Made by a program: the position numbers and the translations under genes. This document shows, one piece after another, positions 33,364 to 41,782 of a stretch of DNA of 64,000 bases. Numbering within the stretch: the first letter of the stretch is position 1; every line of letters begins with the position of its first letter. The DNA lies in assembly GCA_964505725.1 (NCBI GenBank), contig CAZDJK010000052.1, positions 62,001-126,000 of the forward strand. Reading direction: 5' to 3'. The stretch is from CAVRJC01 sp964505725. GTDB lineage: Bacteria; Actinomycetota; Acidimicrobiia; IMCC26256; DASPTH01. Under the pieces are notes generated by a model, which had not been told where the DNA came from, did no database searches, and was given only the letters and a program-made list of their open reading frames with translations.

Positions 33364-35735
33364 CCATGACCCAGGGACCGGTCCAGAAGCCGTCGACGCC
33401 GCCCGAGATCGGCGGCATCGGTCACTCGGTGAAGCGTCAGGAAGATGACCGCTTCATCGCGGGCCAGGGCAACTACCTCGACGACCACGTGCTCCCGGGC
33501 ATGCTGCACATGGCGATCCTCCGCGCCCCCGTCGCGCACGCGCGGATCAGGAGCATCGACACCTCGGCCGCGACCGCGCTCGACGGCGTGGTCGCCGTCG
33601 TGACCGGCGAGCTCCTGGCGCAGTACGGCCTCGCGTGGATGCCGACCATGTCGGGCGACACCCAGGCGGTGCTCGCCACCGACAAGGTGCGGTTCCAGGG
33701 TCAGGAAGTCGCCGCCGTCGTGGCCACCGACCCGTACCTCGCGGAGGACGCGCTCGAGCACATCGACGTCGACTACGAGATCCTTCCTGCCATCACGACA
33801 CCCCAGCAGGCGCTCGGCGATGACGCGGTGGTGATCCGTGACGACAAGGAGGACAAGAAGGACAACCTCGTGTACGAGTGGGAGAGCGGAGATGCCGCGG
33901 CCACCGATGCGGCGTTTGCGAGGGCCGACCGGGTCGTCACCCTGGAGACGCACTACCCGCGCTCGCACCCTTCGCCGCTCGAGACGTGTGGCATCCTCGC
34001 CGACGTCAACTCGGTGAGTGGTCAGGCGACCATCTACATGACGTCGCAGGCGCCGCACGCCCACCGCACGGTGTTCGCCATGGTCGCGGGTCTCCCCGAG
34101 CAGAACATCCGCATCATCAGCCCGGACATCGGTGGCGGGTTCGGGAACAAGGTGCCCGTGTACCCCGGCTACGTGGTGGCCACGGCGGCCTCGCTCGTGA
34201 TCGGCAAGCCTGTGAAGTGGGTCGAGAGCCGCAGTGAGAACCTTATCTCCACAGGCTTCGCGCGGGACTACCACATGAAGGGTGAGCTCGCGCTCACCAA
34301 CGAGGGTCGTATCCTCGCGTTGCGCGTCGAGATGCTCTCCGACCAGGGGGCGTTCTACGCCGACGCGCAGCCCACGCGGTTCCGCGCCGGGCTGTTCCAC
34401 GTGGTGACAGGGAGCTACGACTATCCCGCCGCCTACGTGAAGGCGCGCGGCGCGTACACGAACAAGGCGCCCGGCGGCGTCGCGTACCGATGTTCGTTCC
34501 GCATCACCGAGGCTTCGTTCCTGATCGAGCGACTCGTGCAGACGGCCGCCTACGAGCTCGGCATCGACCCGGCCGAGATCCGTTTCAAGAACTTCATCCA
34601 GCCCGAGCAGTTCCCCTACGAGACGCCCACGGGCTTCGTCTACGACTCCGGCGACTACCCGGCGGCGCTGCGCAAGGCGCTCGACGAAGTGGGCTACGAC
34701 GCGCTGCGCGCCGAGCAGAAGCAGGCGCGCGCGGAGGGCAGGCTGCTCGGTGTCGGCATCGCGCACTTCACCGAAGCGGTGGGCGCCGGCCCGTCGAAGA
34801 AGTACGACATCCTCGGCCTCAAGATGATCGACTCGGCCGAGCTACGCGTGCACCCCACTGGCAAGGCGATCCTCAAGCTGGGGGTGAAGTCACAGGGCCA
34901 GGGACACGCGACGACATTCGCCCAGATCGTGGCCGACGAGCTCGGGATCCCTTCGAGCGACGTCAAGGTCGTCGAGGGCGACACCGACAACACGCCGTAC
35001 GGCCTCGGCACGTACGGGTCGCGTTCCACGCCTGTCGGCGGCGCGGCAACCGCGATGGTGTCGCGCCAGATCGCAGCCAAGGCCAAGAAGATCGCCGCGC
35101 ACCTGCTCGAGGCAGCTGACGCGGACATCGAGCTCGAGAACGGCAAGCTCTCGGTCAAGGGCTCGCCCGATCGCTCGGTGACCATCCAGGACGTGGCGCT
35201 CGCCGCTTACACCAACCTGCCCGACGGCATGGAGTACGGCCTCGAGGACGTCCACTACTACGACCCGCCGAACCTCACGTACCCGTACGGCAGCTACGTC
35301 GTGGTGGTGGAGGTCGACCCGGAGACGGGTGTGTGGAGGGTGCGGCGCATGGTCGCGCTCGACGACTGCGGTGTACGCATCAATCCCATGATCGTCGAGG
35401 GCCAGATCCATGGCGGGCTCACCGAGGGGTTCGCGAAGTCGTCGATGCAGTGGATCACCTTCGACGAAGAGGGCAACTGCATCGGCTCCAATTTCATGGA
35501 CTATCTCATCCCCACGGCATGGGAGACGCCACGCTTCGAGCTGCTCGAGACGTGCACGCCGTCGCCCCACCACCCGATCGGCGCCAAGGGTGTGGGTGAG
35601 TCGGCAACCGTGGGCTCACCGGCCGCGTACGTGAACGCGGTGATCGACGCGCTCGCGCACCTCGGCGTGCGCAACATCGACATGCCCCTGCTGCCCGACC
35701 GGGTGTGGTCGGCGATCCAGTCGGCGACTGGATAG
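33360..35735 (+). CDS. coxL: aerobic CO dehydrogenase form I, large (Mo-Cu) subunit
   Basis: The 791-residue catalytic subunit oxidises CO to CO2 at a Mo-S-Cu centre with molybdopterin cytosine dinucleotide. The diagnostic form I loop AYRCSFR is present with Cys378 as the copper ligand. Form II enzymes have AYRGAGR instead. The C-terminal GVGESATVGSPAAYVNA holds the catalytic glutamate, and GGGFGNKVP matches the cofactor-binding region. The cell can probably use atmospheric or soil CO as an energy supplement. ATG 33360 overlaps the coxS stop. Confidence 0.96.
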   Translation: MTMTQGPVQKPSTPPEIGGIGHSVKRQEDDRFIAGQGNYLDDHVLPGMLHMAILRAPVAHARIRSIDTSAATALDGVVAVVTGELLAQYGLAWMPTMSGDTQAVLATDKVRFQGQEVAAVVATDPYLAEDALEHIDVDYEILPAITTPQQALGDDAVVIRDDKEDKKDNLVYEWESGDAAATDAAFARADRVVTLETHYPRSHPSPLETCGILADVNSVSGQATIYMTSQAPHAHRTVFAMVAGLPEQNIRIISPDIGGGFGNKVPVYPGYVVATAASLVIGKPVKWVESRSENLISTGFARDYHMKGELALTNEGRILALRVEMLSDQGAFYADAQPTRFRAGLFHVVTGSYDYPAAYVKARGAYTNKAPGGVAYRCSFRITEASFLIERLVQTAAYELGIDPAEIRFKNFIQPEQFPYETPTGFVYDSGDYPAALRKALDEVGYDALRAEQKQARAEGRLLGVGIAHFTEAVGAGPSKKYDILGLKMIDSAELRVHPTGKAILKLGVKSQGQGHATTFAQIVADELGIPSSDVKVVEGDTDNTPYGLGTYGSRSTPVGGAATAMVSRQIAAKAKKIAAHLLEAADADIELENGKLSVKGSPDRSVTIQDVALAAYTNLPDGMEYGLEDVHYYDPPNLTYPYGSYVVVVEVDPETGVWRVRRMVALDDCGVRINPMIVEGQIHGGLTEGFAKSSMQWITFDEEGNCIGSNFMDYLIPTAWETPRFELLETCTPSPHHPIGAKGVGESATVGSPAAYVNAVIDALAHLGVRNIDMPLLPDRVWSAIQSATG

Positions 35736-35744
35736 CGCTGGCGC

Positions 35745-36701
35745 ATGAGCATCGACGTCCTCGCCGAGGCGGTGCGGCTCACGCGGGATCGTCAGCCGTT
35801 CGCGCTGGCCACCGTCGTGTGGCGGCGGGCCCCGACGTCGGGGCATGTGGGCTCGAAGGGCGTCGTACTGGGCGATGGCACCGTACGGGGTTGGCTCGGC
35901 GGCGCGTGCGCCGAGCCCACGGTGGTGCGCGAGGCGTTGGCAGCACTGGCGGATCGCCGGCCGCGCCTGCTGTTCCTCGGCTCACCCGACGAGCTCGCCG
36001 CTCACGACGACGGCACGACGCTCACGGTTGCGATGGCGTGCGAGAGTGAAGGCGCGATGGAGATCTACCTCGAGCCGTTCCTGCCCAAGCCCCAGTTGGT
36101 CGTGATCGGGCGCTCGCCGGCTGTCCAGGCGCTCACCGTGCAGGCGCGTGCGCTCGACTGGGACGTGGCCGTCGTCGACGACGGAGGGCGGCCCTACGAG
36201 CATCCCTTTCCAGATCTCGTGCGCACCGTGCTCGACTTCGAGGGTCTCGGCGTGGGGCCATCGACCGCCGTCGTCATCGCCACGCAGGGCCACTACGACG
36301 ATCTCGCGCTGCGCGCCGCGCTCGCGACCGACGCAGGGTACATCGGCCTCGTCGCAGCCGAGAAGCGCGCCTCCGCGGTGCTGGAGTCCCTTCGCGACGA
36401 GGGGATGAGCGAAGAGCAGCTCGGGCGTGTGCACGCGCCCGCGGGTCTCGACCTCGGGCGGGTCGACAATGCCGAAATCGCAGTGTCGGTCCTCGCCGAC
36501 CTCGTAACCCGGCGGGCCGCAGGACAGCTGCAGGACGCGGTCACGGCACCGCCGCGCCAGGCCATCGACCCGGTGTGCGGCATGACCGTGTTCGTCGAGG
36601 GAGCCAAGTACCACGCCGTGTACAACGGCCGCGACTACTGGTTCTGCGCGTCGGCTTGCCACCGCGCCTTCACGGGTGAGCCGTCGGCCTACGTCGCATA
36701 G
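35745..36701 (+). CDS. XdhC/CoxF-like maturation protein fused to a YHS domain
   Basis: The 318-residue protein begins with an XdhC_CoxI domain (FALATVVWRRAPTSGHVGSKG, WLGGACAEP). A Rossmann-type XdhC C-domain follows (PQLVVIGRSPAVQALTVQARAL, YIGLVAAEKRA). The last 44 residues are a YHS domain starting DPVCGMTVFVEGAKYHAVYNG and including WFCASACHRAF. XdhC-type proteins sulfurylate or insert the molybdenum cofactor of CO and xanthine dehydrogenases. The YHS part, often found in metal-handling proteins, could deliver copper. It starts 9 bp after coxL and is in the same operon. Confidence 0.88.
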   Translation: MSIDVLAEAVRLTRDRQPFALATVVWRRAPTSGHVGSKGVVLGDGTVRGWLGGACAEPTVVREALAALADRRPRLLFLGSPDELAAHDDGTTLTVAMACESEGAMEIYLEPFLPKPQLVVIGRSPAVQALTVQARALDWDVAVVDDGGRPYEHPFPDLVRTVLDFEGLGVGPSTAVVIATQGHYDDLALRAALATDAGYIGLVAAEKRASAVLESLRDEGMSEEQLGRVHAPAGLDLGRVDNAEIAVSVLADLVTRRAAGQLQDAVTAPPRQAIDPVCGMTVFVEGAKYHAVYNGRDYWFCASACHRAFTGEPSAYVA

Positions 36702-36785
36702 GTGGCGTCGGTGAGGGGCTGTCCTTCAGCGGGCCCAAGGCTCGGATGGCCCACAAGAACCGAGCCATGTAGCGCGAGTCGCCTC

Positions 36786-36839
36786 CGTGTGCTCGATCCC
36801 GCCGGGCATCCCTTCTGCCTGTTCGTGGCGGGCGAGTAA
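36786..36839 (+). pseudogene. C-terminal remnant of a VOC protein
   Basis: The frame encodes RVLDPAGHPFCLFVAGE followed by a stop codon at 36837. The DPAGHPFCLF pattern is the usual last strand of a VOC/glyoxalase-like protein. No matching upstream part exists, because the frame before it does not look like a VOC fold. It is a short leftover of a deleted gene. Confidence 0.45.
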
Positions 36840-36906
36840 CCGGGCAACGTGTTCGGCGCACCCGTCCGGCATTGTGGGGCGGTGGTCCTGCGGTCAAGAT
36901 GGTGCC

Positions 36907-37278
36907 GTGATCGACCACGTCTCTATCCAGTGCGCTGACGCGGGCGCGAGCGCCCGGTTCTACGACGCCGTCCTCACCACGATCGGCGGCGTGCGCGTGA
37001 TGGACTTCGGCGAAGTCATCGGATATGGCGTTCCTCCCCAGCCCGACTTCTGGATTGGGCCGCGGACCACCGGCAGCGGATTCCGCGAGTCGCATCTTGC
37101 GTTCACGGCACCCGACCGGACCGCCGTGCGAGCGTTCTTCGATGCAGCAGTGGCCGCCGGCGCTGACGTGCTCCACGAGCCTCGGCTGTGGCCCGAGTAC
37201 CACCCCAGCTACTACGGCGCGTTCGTCCGGGATCCGGACGGTAACAACGTCGAGGCGGTCTGTCATGCGCCGGAGTGA
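36907..37278 (+). CDS. VOC (glyoxalase-like) protein
   Basis: The 123-residue protein shows a full VOC fold: IDHVSIQCADAGASARFYDAVL as module one, ESHLAFTAPDRTAVRAFFDAAVAAG as module two, and RDPDGNNVEAVCH at the end. The putative metal ligands are His3, His in ESHLAF and Glu in NNVEAV. GTG 36907 sits 6 nt after CAAGAT, suggesting a leaderless start. The substrate is unknown. Other VOC genes and remnants flank it. Confidence 0.85.
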   Translation: MIDHVSIQCADAGASARFYDAVLTTIGGVRVMDFGEVIGYGVPPQPDFWIGPRTTGSGFRESHLAFTAPDRTAVRAFFDAAVAAGADVLHEPRLWPEYHPSYYGAFVRDPDGNNVEAVCHAPE

Positions 37279-37356
37279 CCAGATCATGCCCGAACTGCGA
37301 ACGGCCTCGCGTCCGTCGTCGTCGCCCAGCCGGCGGTCGGGGATGGAGCGGTCGGG

Positions 37357-37737
37357 TCAGACGTGTTGCGTGAGTTCTATGACGTTGCCGTCGAGATCCT
37401 CGTAGCGCCCACTGCGGCCCCACGGTTCGTTTCGTGGCTCGTGGATCACGCGGGCCCCGGCTCGCACGGCGGCCGCGTGAGCTTGCTCGATGTCTTCGAC
37501 GCCCAGGCTGAGTTGCACGCCGGCAGTGGGCTTGCCCTTCGCGGGGTAGAGGGCGAAATGGAGGTAGGCACCGTCTCGCCACGAGATCTCCGCGTGGCGA
37601 CCGCCGGTCCAGCGGTCCTCGACCCCGTTGTCCCCAGGGTGAAGGTCCACACCGAACGCATCCCGGTACAGAGCTGTCGACCGATCCAGATCTGTGACTT
37701 CGAGGATCACGGCGACCAACCGGCGAGCGTCTGCCAT
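37357..37737 (-). CDS. VOC (glyoxalase-like) protein
   Basis: The 126-residue protein has the VOC pattern: LVAVILEVTDLDRSTALYRDAFGV, then GVQLSLGVEDIEQAHAAAVRAGARVIHEP, then GRYEDLDGNVIELTQ. Its function is unknown. It lies between the plus-strand VOC and MmcQ-like genes on the opposite strand and is not part of an operon. Confidence 0.85.
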   Translation of the reverse strand: MADARRLVAVILEVTDLDRSTALYRDAFGVDLHPGDNGVEDRWTGGRHAEISWRDGAYLHFALYPAKGKPTAGVQLSLGVEDIEQAHAAAVRAGARVIHEPRNEPWGRSGRYEDLDGNVIELTQHV

Positions 37738-37870
37738 CCGAGCCGTCCCTGGTATCGGAACCGGGACGATAGGGCGAGACCCATGAGACGTCTACCCGCC
37801 TTGGCGGCGTGCACCCTTGCGGCGTTTCGTCACCTCCGGTCGGGAGTCGAGATGCGACAGACTGAAGTGC

Positions 37871-38263
37871 GTGGCGCTGGACGAACCCGCGCGCGACGAC
37901 GACCTGGCCCTGCGCCGCGTTCGCGCGATCTGTCGAGGATTCGCCGGTGCAGATGAGGGCGAGCTCCAGAACCGGCCGCTCTTCCGGGTTGGCCGACGAC
38001 GCTTCGCGATCTTCAACGGCCACACCTCACCGCGACGCCCGCGTTGGAACGCATCAGGCCGGTCATTGCACTTCGTCGCCGACCCACTCGAGCTCGATGC
38101 TCTCCGACAGGATGACCGATTCACAGCATCACCGCACCACGGCGATCGCGGCTGGCTCGCGATCCGACTCGACCATCCTGACGCCGTGGACTGGGATGAG
38201 ATCGCCGAGCTCCTCGAGTCTGCATACCGGCGCGTCGTCCCTCGTGCCCTCACCGGCGAATAG
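37871..38263 (+). CDS. MmcQ/YjbR family protein
   Basis: The 130-residue protein has the MmcQ/YjbR (CyaY-like fold) pattern: a helical start (LALRRVRAICRGFAG), the strand FRVGRRRFAIFNG, and WLAIRLDHPDAVDWDEIAELLESAYRRVVP at the end. These are DNA-binding-like or unknown-function proteins. GTG 37871 begins just before the conserved helix. The open frame upstream of it has no similarity. Confidence 0.75.
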   Translation: MALDEPARDDDLALRRVRAICRGFAGADEGELQNRPLFRVGRRRFAIFNGHTSPRRPRWNASGRSLHFVADPLELDALRQDDRFTASPHHGDRGWLAIRLDHPDAVDWDEIAELLESAYRRVVPRALTGE

Positions 38264-38360
38264 CTCCGCAAGCCGGCGTTCGCGGGCAACGCGGATGGTG
38301 TGCGAAAGTGCCAACTCGTGGAGCCGAGATCGGGGGCTTGATCCTTGGGACTCCTCGTTC

Positions 38361-38600
38361 ATGTTCAGCAGGTACGGCGAACGCGACTTCTTCCTGATCC
38401 ACCTGCTCGACGAGACCGCACTGGGCCGGCCCGGGCCGACGACGTTCGGGCTGCTCGTTGACGATCTCGATTCGACTCATGCAAGGGCGCTCGCGGCGGG
38501 CGCAACCGAGGTCATCAAGCCCCGCGAAGCGCAGGGGATGCCTCGCAACTCCGCCGTCAAGGATCCGCACGGCAACTGGATCTGCGTCTACCAGGGCTGA
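38361..38600 (+). pseudogene. truncated VOC protein (C-terminal half)
   Basis: The 79 residues from ATG 38361 contain one VOC module (FGLLVDDLDSTHARALAAGATEVIKP) and the C-terminal KDPHGNWICVYQG. The preceding segment FMFSRYGERDFFLIHLLDE would be the last strands of module one. The first beta-alpha part is absent, although the frame is open upstream. It is probably a truncated copy. A functional half-size protein that dimerises cannot be excluded. Confidence 0.5.
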
Positions 38601-38712
38601 CCGCGACGTCCTCAACGCGCATGCTTTGGTCGTCTCGGACCCGGCGTTCGAGGGCACGTCGTCGGACCGCGGTGACCGTGGTTCGGCGGCGTTGCGAGGC
38701 GTCGCTGGGTTG

Positions 38713-39345
38713 TCAGTGCCGGGGGCTCTTCTGGGCGCGGAGAAGGATCTGGTACTCGCCGAGGTCGATGGCGGACGCGGCGAAGCCGGCGCTGCGTAAC
38801 CGGTCCTGGACCGTCGCCGGGTCGAGCGGGACGAAGGTCTCGCCTTCTTCGTGATGCCGCAACCGGACTCCGTCCTGGTCGAGCGCGTCGGCCACGAGAA
38901 ACGCACCGCCGGGACGCAGCACGCCGCACACCTCGGCGAAGAGACGGTCCTGCAACTCAGGCGTCGGCATGTGATGGAGCATGTGGAAGCACGTGACCGA
39001 TGAGAACCGGTCCGCCTGCAGGCCGGTGTCGGTTCCGTCGCCGTGCACGACCTCCACATTGCTGCCGGTCAGACGCGCTGCGAGAGCATCCGCCAACGAG
39101 CGGTCCAGCTCCAAGGCGGTGACGTGCGCGGCCCGCTCGCGCAGGAGGTCGGTCGTCCGGCCGGGCCCGGGGCCGATCTCGAGCACTTCGTCGCCGAGAT
39201 CGCCGTTCGCGGACAGCCAGGGCAGCAGATCCGATTGCAGCATCTCCGCCCACGCGTCGCTGGCAAGGAAGGCCAAGTGCCCAGCGTTCATTGGCACGAA
39301 CTCCGCGGGTTCGCTCTTCCCTGCTCGGTCATGGCTCATGGGCAT
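38713..39345 (-). CDS. class I SAM-dependent methyltransferase
   Basis: The 210-residue protein has motif I VLEIGPGPGRTTDLL near residue 54 and the acidic ALELDRSLADAL. These are followed by VVHGDGTDTGLQADRFSSVTCFHMLHHM and VLRPGGAFLVAD. The substrate is unknown. The start is ATG with AAAGGTG just upstream. It is not clearly linked to neighbours. Confidence 0.87.
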   Translation of the reverse strand: MPMSHDRAGKSEPAEFVPMNAGHLAFLASDAWAEMLQSDLLPWLSANGDLGDEVLEIGPGPGRTTDLLRERAAHVTALELDRSLADALAARLTGSNVEVVHGDGTDTGLQADRFSSVTCFHMLHHMPTPELQDRLFAEVCGVLRPGGAFLVADALDQDGVRLRHHEEGETFVPLDPATVQDRLRSAGFAASAIDLGEYQILLRAQKSPRH

Positions 39346-39522
39346 CGCACCTTTCTAGACCTTCGACAGGGCATCCGGCTTTACCTCCTGGCGGCAGGCG
39401 CAAGACAAGGCTCCACTGGCGCTCGGTGCCCGCGTTCTGGGGCACCTTTGCATGTCGTTCTGGCGCGGTGGCCTCTGTGGCCGCGACGCATCGCGGGCGA
39501 CCTGTACGCGGTTTGCCGAGCT

Positions 39523-40170
39523 TCAGGTGAGTCGGAATGGCGGGTATTCGTCGGTCATGAAGAGCACGTATGTGTTGACGCGGTAACCCCAACGTGCGAC
39601 GCCGACTACGTAGTCGCGGAGAGCTCGTGGGTAGCGACCGGTGATGATGACAGCGAAGAACGTGATGATCCATACGAAGAACACACCGACGCCAAGCACC
39701 GCGAGCACGATGTAGTGGGGGATCGCGAGGAGCCACTTCACGAGCGGGAGCCAGCGGTTCATCTCGCCTGGTGGTTGGATGGAGAGACGAGCCGTGTCGA
39801 TGCCGTCGTCGGTTGGGGTCGTCGCGAACGAGAACGGCGGGTATTCGTCGCGCATGAAGAACGCGAATGTTGTGACGCGCCATTGGTACCGGTAGGTCAT
39901 CACACGGAAGTTGAAGATGCTGTCGGGGATACGTGTGGTGAAGAGCACCAGGAAGAACGAGAGCAACGCGAGTGCACGTTCGACGAGGACAAGGAGGTAG
40001 ACAACGACGAACTGGGGGATCGCCAGAAGCCAGTTGACGAGTGGGCGCCACCGGGCGACTCCGTCGACCCGGTCGAAGTCGACGACAACGGGATAGTCGT
40101 TCTTGTCGGTGGACCCGGGTTCCGGTGGCGGACCCAATGGCGGTGGTGGTGGCGTACCGGAGTCGGCCAT
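39523..40170 (-). CDS. DUF4389 membrane protein with internal duplication
   Basis: The 215-residue protein has a proline-rich cytoplasmic start (PPPPPLGPPPEPG) and two copies of one unit. Copy one begins RWRPLVNWLLAIPQF and ends WRVTTFAFFMRDEYPPF. Copy two begins RWLPLVKWLLAIPHY and ends YRVNTYVLFMTDEYPPF. Each copy holds two membrane helices. This is the DUF4389 plan and its function is unknown. A GAGGAG site precedes the ATG. Base composition is less GC-rich than the flanking core genes. Confidence 0.85.
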   Translation of the reverse strand: MADSGTPPPPPLGPPPEPGSTDKNDYPVVVDFDRVDGVARWRPLVNWLLAIPQFVVVYLLVLVERALALLSFFLVLFTTRIPDSIFNFRVMTYRYQWRVTTFAFFMRDEYPPFSFATTPTDDGIDTARLSIQPPGEMNRWLPLVKWLLAIPHYIVLAVLGVGVFFVWIITFFAVIITGRYPRALRDYVVGVARWGYRVNTYVLFMTDEYPPFRLT

Positions 40171-40449
40171 CGACGCTCCTCACACTGGGCGGACTCGATC
40201 CATACCTCGCGAAAGTCTGACAGATGCGTCGGGCTGCTGAGGGATGAATCGGCCCGGCGCACGCCAGCTTCGATGTTGCTCACCGAACCGATCCACCCGT
40301 GCACCGCGTCGGTCCGAAGGGTGCGCCACGCTGACGATAGCGAGCAACCGATCAGATGCCTGATTGCGATGCGCTCGAGGGCTGACCGCGTATTCCCGCC
40401 AGAACACGCGCCCAGATCGCCATGACGCTGAGCTGGCGGTATGGGATGC

Positions 40450-40739
40450 TCACAGCCCGCGGACTGCTGCGATGAGATGCTCCAAGAGCCTGCTCGAGTC
40501 CTTGACTGGCTCGAGTCCCGATGAGAGGCGAACCCGGCGCTCCGTCAGGGGGTCCCACTCCTGCGTTCGAACCAGCTGCGCCGCCCGGCCCATTGGGGCT
40601 TGTCCTCGGTCACGATGGCGAGGTCGACGTCGGAGGTCATCCGAGCATCGCCTCGCGCCCAGAACCCGACGATGGCCACACCAACGATGTCACCTTGCTC
40701 CTGCACCGATGCAGTGACGGGCCCGTCGGACCTGCGCAC
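40450..40739 (-). pseudogene. frameshifted nucleotidyltransferase (MNT family)
   Basis: The first 50 residues carry the nucleotidyltransferase signature GFWARGDARMTSDVDLAIV with its catalytic aspartates. The frame then stops at 40545. In the neighbouring frame the protein continues RTQEWDPLTERRVRLSSGLE and ends at a stop codon at 40450. One lost base near 40570 would explain the break. The surrounding 40171-40449 and 40740-40860 hold no recognisable gene. Confidence 0.6.
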
Positions 40740-40860
40740 ACTCCGCTGCGCGCTCTGCGGTTGTCACCGGCCAGTTGCCCATGCCCGGCGTTTGGGGGCG
40801 TTGGGCGTGGGCGCTGGTGGTCGTCTGTGGAGTACGCGACGGGTTCTATGGGGCGCGCTG

Positions 40861-41475
40861 TCAGGTGGCGGCTCGATGGCATATGGCGAGGAAGAGTGGG
40901 TAGGCGACGCCGTCCCGGACCATGCGATGGCAGGTCTCGAACGCAACGTCGGCGAAGCCCGCATCCTGGAGGCTGGACTCCAATGCCGCGCGGTTGAATC
41001 CGTGATGGCCGTCGAACCCGTCGCCGTGGAAGGAGCCGTCTTCTTCTTCGAGGTCGACGATGCAGAGGTGACCGCCATCGACGAGCAGACGGGCGAAGGC
41101 GTTCAGCACGGGTTCGAGTACCGGGATGTGATGCAGGGTCATCACAGTGACGACGACGTCGAATTGCTCGTCGGGAGCCGGCTCCGAGCCGAGGTCGATA
41201 TCCCATACCCGAGCATCGACAATGACACCTGAGGCGATCTTCTTCGTCATGACCTCGCGCATGCCCACCGAAGTGTCAGCCATCGTTACGGGGCCCACGA
41301 AGTCGCGAAGCGCCTGGGTGACCAGACCAGTCCCGGCGCCGTATTCGAGCATCCGCATAGACCGGTCCAATGGCACCGCGGCGCGGATCGCGGCCGCGAC
41401 CACTTCGGCACGCTCCCACTTGGCCGGGTCATCATCCCAGGTGGCCGCTCGCTCGTCGAAACTGGGCATGCTCAC
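40861..41475 (-). CDS. class I SAM-dependent methyltransferase
   Basis: The 204-residue protein has motif I MLEYGAGTGLVTQAL near residue 43, MADTSVGMREVM as the acidic strand, DEQFDVVVTVMTLHHI and LLVDGGHLCIVDLEEEDGSFH. This places it with small-molecule methyltransferases of the Methyltransf_25 type. GTG 41475 lies 6 nt after a TACGCT -10 box, so the transcript is probably leaderless. It stands alone. Confidence 0.87.
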   Translation of the reverse strand: MSMPSFDERAATWDDDPAKWERAEVVAAAIRAAVPLDRSMRMLEYGAGTGLVTQALRDFVGPVTMADTSVGMREVMTKKIASGVIVDARVWDIDLGSEPAPDEQFDVVVTVMTLHHIPVLEPVLNAFARLLVDGGHLCIVDLEEEDGSFHGDGFDGHHGFNRAALESSLQDAGFADVAFETCHRMVRDGVAYPLFLAICHRAAT

Positions 41476-41481
41476 CAGATC

Positions 41482-41487
41482 AGCGTA
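41482..41487 (-). promoter_or_regulatory. leaderless -10 box of the methyltransferase gene
   Basis: TACGCT on the minus strand (41487-41482) lies 6 nt before GTG 41475, and no ribosome site is present. This matches the spacing at the other leaderless starts in the window. Confidence 0.45.
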
Positions 41488-41584
41488 TCGGCGCTCGCAT
41501 CAACCGCGGCGCGTCATGAGCGCACGTCATCGAATCCGCCGACACGCATCCAAGCCCGCTCCCGACGATCGGGGGCACGGGCAC

Positions 41585-41782
41585 CTATCCCTCGCCCGAG
41601 AACCGCTCCCACGCCGACTGTCGAGTCATCCCCAAGGACGTTCCGATGGCCGCCCACGTGGCGCCAAGCTCTCTCGCGCGCCTCGCGAAGCGGGAGAGAT
41701 TGCTTTCGACCCTGCGCACCTGCGGCCGCCAACTGCCGTGCGGGCTTCCGGAGGCGCTCCTGATCGTGCACTCTGGGCGCAT
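41585..41782 (-). CDS. small helix-turn-helix protein
   Basis: The 65-residue protein ends with a helix-turn-helix-like segment LSRFARRARELGATWAAIGTSLGMTRQSAWERF, which resembles small actinobacterial DNA-binding proteins. Its ATG (41782-41780) shares two bases with the ATG of the opposite-strand HIT gene, so the two are divergent with overlapping starts. No ribosome site is seen. The frame is open another 33 codons upstream, antisense to the HIT gene. Confidence 0.5.
   Translation of the reverse strand: MRPECTIRSASGSPHGSWRPQVRRVESNLSRFARRARELGATWAAIGTSLGMTRQSAWERFSGEG

Noticed and set aside
40171..40449. Possible small genes between the DUF4389 gene and the broken nucleotidyltransferase
   Set aside because: Frames are short, lack ribosome sites and show no motif on either strand.
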